From: Muscardinus avellanarius | Lineage: Eukaryota > Chordata > Mammalia > Rodentia > Gliridae | Direction: 5' to 3' | NCBI GenBank assembly: GCA_963383645.1 | Contig: OY726559.1 | Coordinates: 118,753,405-118,817,404 of the forward strand | Length of the DNA: 64,000 nt | Shown here: one piece after another, positions 23,153 to 62,300 of the stretch | Layout of the letters: each line of letters starts with the position of its first letter | Position numbering within the stretch: the stretch's first letter is position 1 | Translations under genes and position numbers: made by a program | Notes under the pieces: model-generated | Databases searched by the model: none | Told to the model about the DNA's origin: nothing | Seen by the model: the letters and a program-made list of their open reading frames with translations, nothing else

Positions 23153-23963
23153 TTTTTTTTTTTTTTTTTTTTTTTCCTCCCCATACTGGGGATGAAAGCC
23201 AGGGGCATTCTACGCCTGAGCTACACCCCCAGCCCTTTCTTTTTTTCTTTTCTTTTTTTTTTTTTTTGTGGGTCTGGGGATGGAACCCAGGGGCATCAGC
23301 CTCCAAGCTACATCCCCTGCCCTATTTTTTATTCTTTATTTTGAAACAGGGTCTCACTGAGTTGCAGAGGGCCTCACTAAGTAGCTAAGGCTGTCCGCGA
23401 ACCATGATCCTCTGGTCTCAGCCTCCTGAATGCTGGGATTACAAGTGTGTGCCACCATACCCTGCCCCAGCCCTATTATTATTATTATTATTATTTCTCC
23501 CCCCCTTCCTCCTCCTCCTCCTCTTCTTCCTCTTCTTCTCCTCCTCCTTCTCCTCTTCCTCCTCCTCCTCCTCTCTCTCCTCTTCCCCCTCCCCCTACCT
23601 TTTTATGTTTTGGAAACAGGGTCTCTTAAGCCAGCACAGCTGGCTTCAAACCTGCGCCATCCTCCTGTCTCCGCCTCCCAAGCACAGGGATTACAAGCAT
23701 GCGCTACCACGCCCAGCCTTCTTCTTTGTCTTCTTCTTCTTCTTCTTTTTTTTTTTTTTACGATACTGGGGATGGAATTCAGGGGCATTCTACCTCCAAG
23801 CTATACCCCCAGCCCAGCCCTGTTTTTTATTCTTTATTTTGAAACAGGATCTCACTGAGTTGCAAAGGGCCTCACTAAGTAGCTGAGGCTGTCTTCGACC
23901 CTGGATCCTCCTGTCTCAGCCTCCCAAGTACTGGGATTACAAGCATGTGCCACCACTCCCGGC
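23153..23963 (-). mobile_element. Cluster of four SINE units
   Basis: Right half 23153-23237; type B 23238-23466; type A left half 23467-23718 preceded by a long pyrimidine tract; type B 23719-23963. Consistent with successive insertion into earlier copies. Confidence 0.85.
23474..23605 (+). repeat. Polypyrimidine (CCT/TCT)n tract
   Basis: About 100 bases of C and T only, after a short ATT array, at a SINE linker. Confidence 0.95.
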
Positions 23964-24243
23964 CAAGAAACTTCTGTTTTTAAAGAGAGGGCTAGGTGAC
24001 AAGCACTTAAAATGAGTTCCAAGTATATCAAGTGCCAGGAAAGCAATGAAGAATTTTCCATGTTAGAGAACATTGCAGGGAGGGTTCTTTAGCATGGTAG
24101 CCTGCATCTTCCTTCCTTCTCTGAACTTGGATATGCAAACTCATGGAAGAAATGTAATACTCTAGAAAAGTAGAGGAAAAGTATTATTCAGATTGATTTG
24201 TGGTTAATGTAGGAGTTAAGGCATTAATGTTGTTGGGGGTGAT

Positions 24244-24366
24244 GACTTTGCATCTCAGTGAGACACTTATTTCAAATTAAAGAATAAAAATAGGGCTAGG
24301 GGTATAGCTGAAAGGTAGAATGCCTCTGGTTCCATTCCCAGTGCTGCAAAAAAAAAAAAAAAAAAG
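24244..24366 (+). mobile_element. SINE, 5'-truncated
   Basis: Starts at TTGCATCTCAGTGAGAC; right module and an A18 tail are present. Confidence 0.85.
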
Positions 24367-24383
24367 ACGTTAATGTTATCTTC

Positions 24384-24608
24384 TTTTTTTTTTTTTTTTT
24401 TTTGTGGCACTGGGGGTGGAACCAGGGGCTTTTCTGCCTCCAGGCTATATATACTCCCAGACCTATTTTTTATACTTTATTTGGAAACAGGGTCTCACTA
24501 AGTTGTTGAGAGCTCACTAAATAGCTGAGGCTGGCTTTGAACCTGTGTGATCCTCCTGTCTCCGCCTCCCAAATGCTGGGATTACAAGTGTGCGCCACCA
24601 CGCCCAGC
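24384..24608 (-). mobile_element. SINE with type A left half
   Basis: ACGTTAATGTTATCTTC precedes its T tract; ends CCACCACGCCCAGC. Confidence 0.9.
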
Positions 24609-24751
24609 CTTCCTAATAATTTTAAACTGCATCTGGAATGAACGAGCTACGATAGTTATTTTCCCCATTTGGTTTAAGCAATTGCTGACATTGGACTGTG
24701 GTCATCCTGTTCCAGCATAATTTGAGCCTTATGTATTTATTTCCTTCTCAG

Positions 24752-24817
24752 GTGGAGACCTGAATTTTGATCTATGTCCTACCCACATCCAGCTGCCTGA
24801 AAGTACTTGATGATCAC
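24752..24817 (+). other. OTUD7B: OTUD7B 5' UTR part of first coding exon
   Basis: A polypyrimidine tract and TTCTCAG end at 24751, so the exon begins here with 66 nt of untranslated leader before the ATG. The acceptor shows that at least one non-coding first exon lies upstream. I could not identify it, and no CpG-rich promoter is evident in 1-24751, so it probably lies outside the window. Confidence 0.8.
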
Positions 24818-51882
<27,065 letters not shown>

Positions 51883-52671
51883 TGGTGGGACCCACGAGGG
51901 CGGGCAGGTGGGGGCTTGAACAAAGAAAGGCAAGCGCAGCTCATCGGCTCATCAGGACCCAGCCCCCGTGCTGATGGGGCAAGTGCAGAAATGTGTGTGG
52001 GCCTGGCTGGAACCTTGTAGTGTGCCACTGAAGTGCTGCCAGCTGGCAAGAGCAGGTCAGGGCTGGACAGAGCCTCGAGCTGTTCTGTCCCTTCGCAGAG
52101 CTTGGCTTGATGGGACTGAAGAGGTACGAGGAGGGGAAGATGGCAACTCTGCCCCCTCCCAGGACCCAAGGGAAAGTAGGAGGGGTAGGTGTGTGCGTGG
52201 GGGTGGGAGGTGGGCAGACACATCTCTGGGAAGAACAGGTACAGGAGATTTTCAGTCAGATAAAGAAAAAGTAGACCAAAGTTCTTTTAGGTTGGAAAAA
52301 AGCACATGGTGTTAGAGTTAAGAGTGTGGAGGGAAACAGGCGATGGGCAGGTTTACTCTTGATGTGGACTAAGGGGGAAATCACGATTGGATGAATTCCT
52401 TCTCCCAAGGGCTCTGGAAAGACGAGGCAGAAATATGTGCTCTCGGGTGCCTGTTAGGAAGAGAGGGCAGGTGGAATCCCTGTTTATGCAGATAGGAAAG
52501 GGAGGAACTTAAGGGGGGATTCTTGTTCCTCTTCTGTTTTATTTCCTTCCCAGCAGTCATCTGTCGTCTGTTCTGGTTTGAGAGGAGATTGCCAGTTGCC
52601 CACCATCTTTTTCTCATCCTTCTTTAGGGCTGAGCTTAGCTAGGTTGAGATTGAGAAGGTTGTGATCTTTT

Positions 52672-52808
52672 TCTTTTTGGTGGTACTGGGGATGGAACCC
52701 CCCAAGGGTATTCTACTTCTAAGCTACACCCCCAGCCCAATTTTATTATTTTATTTGGAAACAGGGTCTTATTAAGTTTTAGAGGGCCTCATTCACCACA
52801 CTTGGCTT
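52672..52808 (-). mobile_element. SINE, left half shortened, in 3' UTR
   Basis: GGTGGTACTGGGGATGGAACC to CACCACACTTGGC. Confidence 0.83.
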
Positions 52809-52844
52809 GTTTGTTTGTTTGTTTGTTTTTTTAAGAAATTTTAA

Positions 52845-53046
52845 GACATGGTGGTACACACTCGTAATCCTAGTACTTGGGAGGTTGAGACAGGAGGATC
52901 GCAGGTTCACAGCCAGCCTCAGCTACTTAGTGAAGCCTTGCAGAACTTAGTAAGACTCTGTTTCAAAAATAAAAAATAGGGCTGGGGGTGTAACTCGGAG
53001 GTAGAATGCCCCTTGTTCAATCCCCAGTACCATTAAAAAAAAAAAG
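52845..53046 (+). mobile_element. SINE type B in 3' UTR
   Basis: ACATGGTGGTACACACTCG to CAATCCCCAGTACC; TTTTAAGA flanks. Confidence 0.88.
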
Positions 53047-54642
53047 AGATTTTAAGACTTTAATTTTATTTTTTTTAAAAAAAAGTTCCTTCTGGGAAAG
53101 AGAAGAGAGTGATGGAAAGAGCTGTGTGTTGGATTTTCTCCAGATGAATGGGTGCAGAGTGAGTTTGAAGTTCTTAGCAATAACCGGATGTGGGTTTGCT
53201 GCTCCCGAGGCGGGCGGGAGGACAGACATTTGGCCAGACTGTTGGAAACAAAACCAAAAACCTATGTAGAGCACTAACATCCTCTGCTGCTGTGTTTCTG
53301 TAGAAAGCAACTTATTTTATTGACTAATTTTTTTAGGGAAAAGAAACAAAAAGACCCCTACAAGTGAAAACACTTTAAAAAGTGATTATTTTTTTCCTAT
53401 TTAAGTGATTCTTTCTCCTTCCTTTCTACTTCTGGAGAATGAACATAACATCCCGGCTTCTTTTGTCAAGCCATAGTTGACCTTAATCTGTGGTTAGTTT
53501 ATTAAAGTAATAAAAAATTAATTTGTAAGAAGAGATATTTTTGATATCAGGACTGGTGTTGAGACATGGGTGGGGTTAGGGGCAATTTATAAAAAGGTAG
53601 CTAGAGAACTATATTTTAGTGAACTCTTACCACAGATCACAGATTACTCCCAGTGAGCTGACCTGTCTGGGATTTCTCCCTCCCCTGATCCGCCCCTGTT
53701 ATCCATGGTGGGAGCGGGGTGCGGGTGCAGTGGGGGGTCCTTCCCACTTTGCACAAAGCACAAGTCTGCACAGCCTAGCCTCTGACCAGAGCCATTTCTA
53801 GGAGCTTTAAATCAGGACACCTATCCTGGGCCAATTTTTCTTTTTCTTTATATTTTTTTCCTCCAGAAAACTATGCAATTGAATATACTCCTGGGTGCAT
53901 ATGGAGAAGGGGAGTAAGTGTACTTAAGTGTCCAGAGCATTACCTGGGGCTATTTTTCTGTACTTGGATTTCTCCTTCGGGGTGTATACTCCTCACTCAT
54001 CTCCTGTGGGGACGTAATAATCCCCACATCTCATCGAAAGCACACCTGGCTGCGTGCGTGCGTGCGTGTGTGTGTGTATCTGTGGGGGGACTCATAATTC
54101 ACATATGTTGCTTTTGGTCAGTCATAAAAGTTTTTGTCCCGTTTCCCTTCCTCCCCCATCAAGCAACAAAGCCAACCAAGACTTACTCCTCATTGGAACT
54201 GCTCAGTTTGAAAAGGTTTCTTTATCCTCAACAAACTTGAAAGACACTTACTTTCCAAATCTACTAGTCTGTTGATTTAACAGTTTCCTGCTGCTATGAG
54301 TTCTTAGGCTTTATTTGACAGTAGATTGGTTTTAAAGGAGCCTCAAGGCTCTGGGGAAGGGGATGTGTCCTTATCTCGGCAGAGTGGAACCCAGACACAC
54401 ACCCCTCTGGTGCACTCAGGAACCAAGATAAATGTTTTGTTTTGTTTACAAATTCAGTGTTTAAAGAAATGAATGCCAACAGTCTGTTGAACAAATGATC
54501 AAACAGGACCAGGACTAGGGCGAGGGAAGTGAGGGTGAATTGAGCAGGTATGGGGATGCATCCTGCCTTTATTTGAATTTTCAATACATTGTTCATCATG
54601 AATTTTTAACATTAAATTTTGACTTTTAAAAATATTGCATCA
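53047..54642. other. Non-repeat OTUD7B 3' UTR
   Basis: No SINE. A (GTGC)n/(GT)n patch at 54053-54078. Contains AATAAA at 53509 in an A-rich run. Confidence 0.5.
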
Positions 54643-54857
54643 GAAGCCAGGCGTGGTGGCGCACGCGTGTAATCCCAGCATTCGGGAGGCTGAGACAGGA
54701 GGATCGTGGTTCAAGGACAGCCTCAGCTACTTAGTGAGGCCTTCTGCAACTCAGTGAGACCCTGTTTCAAAATAATAATTTTTAAAAGTAGGGCTGGGGG
54801 TGTAGCTCGGAGATAGAAAGTCTCTGGGTTTCATCCCCAGTACTGTGGGGAAAAAAA
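54643..54857 (+). mobile_element. SINE type B in 3' UTR
   Basis: AAGCCAGGCGTGGTGGCGC to CATCCCCAGTACTG; TTGCATC flanks both ends. Confidence 0.92.
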
Positions 54858-55408
54858 AAATTGCATCCGAATAGTATTTGTCTTGGGTTCCGGGTTCTTA
54901 AGCACCCCTGTCCATTCTGTGCCCACCATGAGCGATTGTGAACCTCATCCTAGTCTTGTCCCTGTTTCTCGGGTCTGAGCAGCACTGGGGGGACCACTAC
55001 TATGTGAGCTCCCTTGCCTGGAAAACATGGCCTGGACTTGCCCCGTGTGCCTCACCGTCTCTTAGGCCTCTGCATCCTAAGATGCTGGCCTGGACCGATG
55101 GGAATGGAAACAGACTGGGGTTTTATCCAGAGAATGAAGCCAAGGACACTGATTCTCCGCTAGACTGCTGTATTTTGATTTGATTTGTTATTAGATTCTA
55201 GTTAGCACTTTTGTTTTTTCAAAACTGAGGACAAATGAACAAAAGCAGAAACCTTGTATCATGTTTGTTTTTATTTATAAATCAACCAATCCCAATTCCT
55301 TTTCCCCTGTTTTCAGGGAAAAAAGGTTGGAAATTTGGGGGAGGGAAGAAAGTTCTAGGGCTGAAAATGGTAAAATAGGGATTTAGGTCCTGTAGCTTTT
55401 TATTAAAA

Positions 55409-55414
55409 AATAAA
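55409..55414 (+). promoter_or_regulatory. Candidate internal poly(A) signal AATAAA
   Basis: AATAAA in a T/A-rich context within the presumed 3' UTR. It may give a shorter OTUD7B transcript. The hexamer is common by chance in AT-rich DNA. Confidence 0.35.
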
Positions 55415-56021
55415 TTATTTTCTGCTTGGAAAGAAATATTTACTAAGGCATTGAGAAACCTCTCCATTCTAAAGATGAGGGACCCTGAGACAATGGATTT
55501 TTTTTTTCAAGAGAGGATAGTGAAGTTTGTTTTGCTTCATTCTTTTGGGTAAGGGTTGGGTGGATGGGGTTGAGGAATAATGCCAAGGAAATGAACCAGA
55601 CAAGGACTGGTTTGTGGTGGTTGAGGGACAGCACAGGCAGGCCCACGCACGCGCTGTGTTTGGGTGAATGAAGCAGGGCTGCGCGGTGTGCGCCAGGTGA
55701 GCAGGACCTCCTTGGCTGAGGCACGCGTGCGTGAAAGGGAGGTAGGCCCTGTGTCCCTGGATAAGGGGGCATCATCTCAGGCGTCAATTTAAGTGCACTT
55801 AGTTTCTTGGGTCCAGGGCATTTTAGATACCAACTGAAGTTTTTAACAGAGAGGAGAGATTTCCAGGTTCTTCTTTTTCCCCGTCTGGTTTAAGATAGTG
55901 CCATCCCTCCACCCGACATCCTCTGTCCTGTCCACAGTGGAACGAGTAGATAGGGCGGGCCTCTGGACCCTTCCCTTAACTGTGCTGGTTTAGGTGGGAG
56001 TTCTTGAGTTTCGCCCTTGTT

Positions 56022-56200
56022 AAGTACTGGGACTGGAGCCCATGGGCATTCTACCTCTGATCACCCTTCACCCTGTTTCATTTTTTATTTTGAAGCAAGG
56101 AGGGTCTCAGTAGTTTTCTGAGGCTGGCTTCAAACCTTTGCTGCTCCTGTTTTAGCCTTCCAAGTACTGGGATATAGGCATGTGCTACCGTGCCTAACTC
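56022..56200 (-). mobile_element. SINE, old, in 3' UTR
   Basis: TACTGGGACTGGAGCCCATG to GCTACCGTGCCTAAC. Confidence 0.78.
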
Positions 56201-56257
56201 TTATACTGGTTTTTATCAACAAATAAGTAGGTTATATCCTTAAAAAAAAAAAAAAAA

Positions 56258-56460
56258 AAGGCCAGGCGTGGTGGCACACGCTTGTAATCCCCGCGCTTGG
56301 GAGGCAGAGACAGGAGGATCGTACAGGTTCGAAGCCAGCCGTGCTAGCTTAAGAGACCCTGATTTCCAAATAAAAAAATATAAAATAGGTCTGGGAGTGT
56401 AACCCGAAGGTAGAAGGGTTTCCAGGAACCCAAGTACCACCAAAACAAAACAAAACAAAA
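56258..56460 (+). mobile_element. SINE type A in 3' UTR
   Basis: GGCCAGGCGTGGTGGCAC to CAAGTACCACC with an ACAAA tail. Confidence 0.92.
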
Positions 56461-56765
56461 AGGTCTTGTCATACTAGATGTTGGCTATTGTCTATGATAA
56501 GACACATCTTTTTAAAGATTCCTTTAAAGAAAATCTTTTTAAATCAGTAGGGTATGGTGTCATACTCAGCACTGTGCAGAGCCTTGGGATGGAAGTGCCT
56601 TCCCTCCTGTAGGCTCAGATCTTCCCAAAGCAAAACTAAAGCCCACAGACCAATAAAACAAAAGTTAGTCAGTACGAATGACTTCATAGTGTATATTTGG
56701 GAGCAGATACTGAGCCCTCAAGAATGGAGTTGGCCTCAGTAACTTAGAATCTAGCACTTACTTTG

Positions 56766-56912
56766 TGTGTGTGTGTTACTGGGGATTGCACACAGGGCAG
56801 CTCTATTTTGGGGCAGGGTCTCCCTTAATTGCCGAGGCTGGGCTCCAGCTTGTGATCCTGTCTCAGCCTCCCAAATGCTGGAATTACACGGGTGCACATC
56901 ATCGCGCCCGGC
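56766..56912 (-). mobile_element. SINE, partial, GT tail, in 3' UTR
   Basis: TGTGTGTGTGTTACTGGGG to CATCGCGCCCGGCC. Confidence 0.8.
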
Positions 56913-58153
56913 CTGGCTGTTGCTGTTGTCACGTTTCTTTCCAGAATGAAGGAGCATTTTCAGAGATGATTGTCCCTGAGTCACTCAGGCATCTCTGGGC
57001 TCTGTGTCCTCTTCGTTCTGCAAGGAGGCGGTACCCCCCCTTCCCCCCCAACATACAGCCACTGGAGAGAAGACAGAATTAGAAGCCCCTTCCCTGCCTG
57101 GAGCCACCTGCACCCAGATTTTTCAAATTCCCTTCTTTCCCTCTGGGCTCTTCCACTGCAGGTCTTCCAGTGAGTCACACAGGCGTTTTTGTGTTTTGTA
57201 CTTTGCAGATACCCAGTCTGCAAATCACAGGGTGCATTGCTCCCGGCACTTAAGTTGATTAACAAAATATTTATTATGACGTCCCCCTGTCGACGCTCCG
57301 CACCACCTCCCTTCCCTGGCCAGGGCGGGAGGGGCAGTAGGAAAGAACAAGAAGCTGCTGGGAGGAGTGGGGGTGGGAGGACCTTGGCCTCTTTCTGTGT
57401 ATTACTGGCTCAGTGACTCATCTTGTGAGTCACTCCTCCACCGCCCTCCTCCTGCTGCCCCTCCCGGCAGCCTTCACTCCTGGCACAAACCTGAACCAGA
57501 GCAGGATCCTGAAAATGGAAAATTCTGATCCAGCCCCTTGCCTCTCTGCCCTTCCTTTGGTCCAGTAAACTGGTGCTGGGTTTGTGTTGGGGGGTGAGAG
57601 GTGGTCTTCCTGTCCTTCGCCCTCAGCTCTGCCCCCTTTGCACTCCATTTAGGTGCTGATCCAGATAACCCCGTTGACTTCTCCCTCGGCCCCCCTGCCC
57701 CCTGATGTTTGTTCTTTTTCTGAATTCCTCTACTGCTCCCTTACCTTGACGTATTAAAGAACAGAATGGGGCTCTTGAGAGTGGTGGGGAGAAGGAAAGT
57801 ACTAATGGTGTTTGTATTCATGGTGCACGCCCCTTCCTCTGCTGTTTCCTTATTAAGACCGATGGGAGGGGCATTTCCTCCATGGGATGCAGAGCTGTGA
57901 GGCGGGGTGGTGCTCAGTGGCTTTTAGAATTAGGCCTCTGGGCCCCCTTCCTAGCAGGTGTATACCTCTTTGTTCCAAACTGACTCCCGTATCTTCACTA
58001 TTTCCACAGTTGCAGCCAAGACAGGGAACTTTGGAAGGGTGTGTGTGCTGGGGGGAGGGCAGAGTTGAATGTCACTTTGGAAAACTGCCCCCCCCCCCGC
58101 AGAATTGCTGCCTCTGTACAGAGTAAAAGAAAAAAACCACCAAAACCAAAAAC

Positions 58154-58159
58154 AATAAA
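58154..58159 (+). promoter_or_regulatory. Candidate distal OTUD7B poly(A) signal AATAAA
   Basis: AATAAA is followed 25-50 bases later by a T/GT-rich stretch (TTTTGTGTTTTATTTCC). This is the best end-of-transcript signal before MTMR11 begins 1.1 kb downstream. Confidence 0.6.
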
Positions 58160-58180
58160 ACAGCAGCTCATTAACTCATA

Positions 58181-59300
58181 TTTTGTGTTTTATTTCCTGT
58201 CTATTTTATATCTGAAGATGGGAGTTTTGCAGCTCAGCACTGCCCCAGCTCACCCTCAGAGCTGTATCTTACTTGCTTTCTAGACACCCCCCCCCCTTTC
58301 CCTTCTTGGGTTGCAACATGGAGGGGGGTGTGGGTTGTGATCTTGGAGCTGAAGAGTTTCCAGCCCTCAGCTTTGAAAGTCTTGAACATAAATCATTCAT
58401 GTGGGGATCTGGTGTCTGGGCTGGAGAAGTGGAGTCATTACCTGGGGGCGGGGAGGGGGGTACCTGGCAGGCTTTGACGGGAAGATGAAGTGTGAGGTCT
58501 TTTCTGGCCTCCCAGCTCCACCCCCAAGACACAGAAGGATGCCAGGGCTGGGCCTGTGCCCTGACCCTCAACTACTTTTGTTCCTATTTGACTGCACTCT
58601 TCACGGTAAGTGTTTCAAGCTGTCTGGAGAAGGATGTCCCAAAACGCCCTGGCCAGCCTCCTCCCCAGCTCTCAAGCTCCCCTGACAGAATCTTCTGAGG
58701 CCCACTGCGCCATCACTTCTCAACACTAGTGTGGAGTTTGGCAGTAAGGAGACCCGGGCTGCTTTGCATTCTTATACCCATCCTCCCCTTTAAGGAAACA
58801 CAAACTCCTGAATTTCCCAGGGAAGTCATCACTGAAGAGTCCAGAGAGGGGGCCCAAGAGATCCCAACTTCAAAATCAGTATTCCTCCCCCCTCGAAGAG
58901 TCTCTAATACTCATGAGCAGAAGGCAACAGGGATATGGGGTAGGGGCAAAGAAGGGGGTTGGGTATCTCCAAATTCCACATCTCCCCCATTTTTCACAGG
59001 CCCTTCCACTTCCTCTCTCCTTTCCCAAAATTGTGCGTCTTCTCCTTTAAGGGGCTGGGCATCTCTCCGCCCCACTGAAGTTTCCGAGGAGCTCACTGCG
59101 CTGGCTGGGCGGGACACACCTTTCAGAAGACCCCACACTGCTCTCTGCACCTCAGTCCCTCCTCTCCCTCTCATGCGCCCTGTCCTGCCCCACTTGCTGA
59201 CCTCCCTTTTCTCAACTAAAAGATTCTACCTCTCCCCAGAGGAGCTGAGCATCCTTGAGTTTTCCCACCCTTAACTGCTGCTCCGGATGGAGCCAGAGAA
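58181..59300. promoter_or_regulatory. OTUD7B-MTMR11 intergenic interval with presumed MTMR11 promoter
   Basis: Repeat-free, fairly GC-rich DNA between the last OTUD7B poly(A) signal and the MTMR11 start codon. It must hold the MTMR11 5' UTR and promoter if the start at 59301 is used. I see no clear TATA box or strong CpG island. The 181-codon open frame at 58729-59274 matches nothing I recognise. Confidence 0.5.
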
Positions 59301-59366
59301 ATGTGGGGGGGGGGTCGGGGCCAGAGTTTCAACATTGCCCCCCAGAAGGAGGAGCCGGACATGGGG
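59301..59366 (+). CDS. MTMR11: MTMR11 coding exon 1
   Basis: Reads MWGGGRGQSFNIAPQKEEPD followed by MG. A run of ten G (59305-59314) covers codons 2 to 5. Donor GTAAGC. Confidence 0.9.
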
Positions 59367-62300
59367 GTAAGCAGGAGGAATTTGGGGGGCTGCGGAGGGT
59401 GTGAGTGGGGATGTGGAAGGAGACACGGGAAGGGAAGCACTGGAGGAGGAGGATGAGTCTGTCCTATCAACTTTGGCTGCCGGAGCCCCGGGCTGCCTGT
59501 TCACCGTCTCGGGTTTGTGGTCTCATTATCCATTAACCAGCTCCTCCCTTTACTGTCTGCCAGCCTGACTTGAGCGCCCCAGACACTAGCTCAGTTTCCC
59601 CTGAAAGTCCAAGCACAGGCCTCCCAACACAGCTGCTGGGATAACCCCAGCCCCTAGAGCTGGGGCAGTGGAGGATTAAACCTACACCCTTCTCAGCTCA
59701 CAGGACCAAAGTCTGTCGGGGGAAGCAGGATGCCTGAGCCCAGGAGCCGTCAGCTTGGCAGCAGCCTGGCCTCTAGATGCCTCCCAGGTAATAACCTGAT
59801 CTCCCAAGGTCCTCCAAATTCCCCCTCAGCCTGGCTTCACACTTCACACTCACCAGACACACCTGGATTCCTCTCCAGGCTGTCTGGCTCTCCTCTACCC
59901 AGGGCGGCTGAGGGCTTGGACTTTGCTATTTTGTTTTCTTGATTCGTTTCTCCTTTTCTCCTTTGCTAATTCCCTCTTTAGGTTCTCTCTGGCTCACAAG
60001 AAAAGGTGTAGGTATAGAAGGGGGATCAGCTCTGGGGGGAGTCCCGACCTGGCCCCCTTTCTTCCCCGTCAGGCGAGCAGGTTCTAGCGTGGGCCCCAGG
60101 CCTGAGGAAAGGGCTGGAGCCCGAACTGCCCGGAACCCTGGTCTGCACCAACTTTCGGGTCACCTTCCAGCCCTGTGGATGGCAGCGGAGTCAGGTGCGA
60201 TGGGTTGGGCAGGAAAAAGCTAGCTGGAGCTAAACGGGAGGTAAAGGATTTAGACAGCTATCCTGGGCGAAGGGCTAACTTTTGAACATATTAGTCAATG
60301 GGATTATTTCTAGGGGAGTTCTCCCCAGGGGAGGTGGGGCCACCAAGGAAGGAAAGTGAGGATTTTTTCAGACGCCTGCAGCCACCATCCTGTGCTTCCC
60401 CTAGGACACTCCCCTAAGCAGTGACTATGACTTTGCCCTGGCCAACATTGGCAGGGTGGAGGCAGGTGAGTCTGCGGGTTTGGTGGAAGGGGTGTTGGGA
60501 TCCTCCTCATCCTCCCCCTATTCTCAAAAGACGGCCAGGGCTGGGTGGGGTGGCCGGAAGAGTTCCTCCCAGAGGGACCTCCCGGTCATGTTGCCCTCTA
60601 ACCCTTGACCCCCAGTCAGTGGATTGTCCCGAGTTCAGCTCCTCCGCCCGGGGTCCCAGCTTAAATTTATCCCGGAGGAGATTCTGCTTCATGGCCGAGA
60701 TTTCCGACTGCTCAGAGTTGCTTTTGAGGCTGGAGGACTAGAGCCTCAGGCCTTTCAGGTAAGAAGCCCCTGGCCCGAATATCTTCCTCCCCTTACAACT
60801 CTGAGGTCCTCTCCCTGGCAGCTGGTAGTCCTCCCCCAGCCTGCAGGGGCTCCTCATTCCTCCTGCTCCTGAGCCAGGCGAAAGAGCTGGGGTAAGCGAT
60901 AGTCTCCGGGGAGTGAGGGGCCTGGCTCTGCCAGGTAGCAGCAGTGTGACTGGGCCAGTTCCTTCCTTGGGGGAGAGTTGCAGGATGGTATTCCTCCCAG
61001 ATTTTTTTTTTTCAATATTAGGAATAGAACCCACAGACATTCTACCTCCGAGCTATACCCCCTGCCCTATTTTTTATTCTTTATTTTGAAACAGGGTCTC
61101 ACTGAGTTGCAGAGGGCCTCACTAAGTAGCTGAGGCTGTCTGTGAACCGCGATCCTCCTGTCTCAGCCTCCCAAATGCTGGGATTACAAGTGTGCGCCAC
61201 CACGCCCAGTTTATTCCTCCCAGATTTAGTGTGGCTCCGTGGTTCTAGACATGTTCTTTTTTTTTTTTTTTTTTTGGTGGTTCCTGGAAGCCCTTCTACC
61301 TCTGGGCTACACTCCCAGACCTATTTTTACATTTTTATTTGGAAACAGGGTCTCCTAAGCCAGCGCGCGCGGCTGGCTGCGAACCTGTGCGATCCTCCTG
61401 TCTCTGCCTCCCAAGAGAGGGGATTACAAGCGTGCGCCACCACGCCCGGCTCTAGACATGTTCTGAAGTGGAAGCCCGTCTCTGTGGCCTGTGCCTCGCT
61501 GTTGGTGATAAAGACATCGTAGCGACCACACCTGGGCTTCATTTCCTTCTGGGCTTCATTTCCTTCTTTCCGCTTCTTCAGTCTAAGACAAAAGGACAGG
61601 ATGTACTTTCCCCCACAGGTGACCATGGCCATTGTCCAAGCCAGAGCTCAGAGCAGTCCAAGCCAGCAATATGTGGGGATAACCCTGAGCCGGGCTGGTG
61701 AGTGAAGGTGCTTCTGGGTAAGGAGTCTGGAAGAGCGGGGGCTGGCCAAAGGCGAAGGAGCTGTAAAGCTGTCACTGGACCCACTTCTTTCTCTTCTGTG
61801 CCTCGTTCCTGCCCCAGGCCAGGGTTCTGGCTCCAGAAAACCACCGGTTCCTCTCTTGGAGACACTGGAGGACTGGGAGGCTGAGCGGAAGCAGCAGGGG
61901 GCTAGAGGCTGGAGGGTCAGCACGGTCAATGAGAGGTTCGACGTCGCCACCAGGTGACCTCCCGCCCTCCCACAGCGCCCTGTTCCCCCGGAGCCAGGAC
62001 TTCCCAAACGTCAGGCTCCCAGGGCACCCACAGCTATCCCTTGGCAGGGTCTCAGGAAATCAGCTACCTTGTAGTTTTAGCGTTCCCTTGTGATGAGGCC
62101 ACCGGGCTGAGCTGTGACCTCGCTCTCCATTTTGCAGCCTCCCCCGTTATTTCTGGGTCCCTAACCGGGTTCTGGACAGCGAGGTCAGGAGAGCATTTGG
62201 CCACTTCCACCAGGGCCGTGGACCGGTCAGTGAGAGGCTGGGGTAATGCTCGGGAGGCAGGGGACATGTGGAGGGCGGGGTCCCTGCCAGGTCACCTTGA

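Larger units (their letters stand above)
23040..24065 (-). repeat. LINE-2 remnant split by a SINE cluster
   Basis: CATTTATTCAGCAAGTATTT on the left and GGTGACAAGCACTTAAAATG on the right are L2-like; the SINE cluster 23153-23963 lies between AAGGAACTTCT and AAGAAACTTCT. Confidence 0.6.
51883..58180 (+). other. OTUD7B: Probable OTUD7B 3' UTR
   Basis: After the stop codon there is no open frame of note for over 6 kb until MTMR11. The stretch contains two candidate polyadenylation signals (near 55409 and 58154) and several SINE insertions in both orientations. A very long 3' UTR fits the gene as I recall it in human. The true end is inferred, not shown. Confidence 0.6.

Noticed and set aside
23404..23886. 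Leu/Ser/Phe-rich frames of up to 160 codons
   Set aside because: They are translations of a pyrimidine tract and SINE sequence.
58729..59274. 181-codon plus-strand open frame just upstream of MTMR11
   Set aside because: Low-complexity Pro/Ser/Arg composition, no recognised motif, lies where the MTMR11 promoter and 5' UTR must be, and ends before the MTMR11 ATG in another frame.
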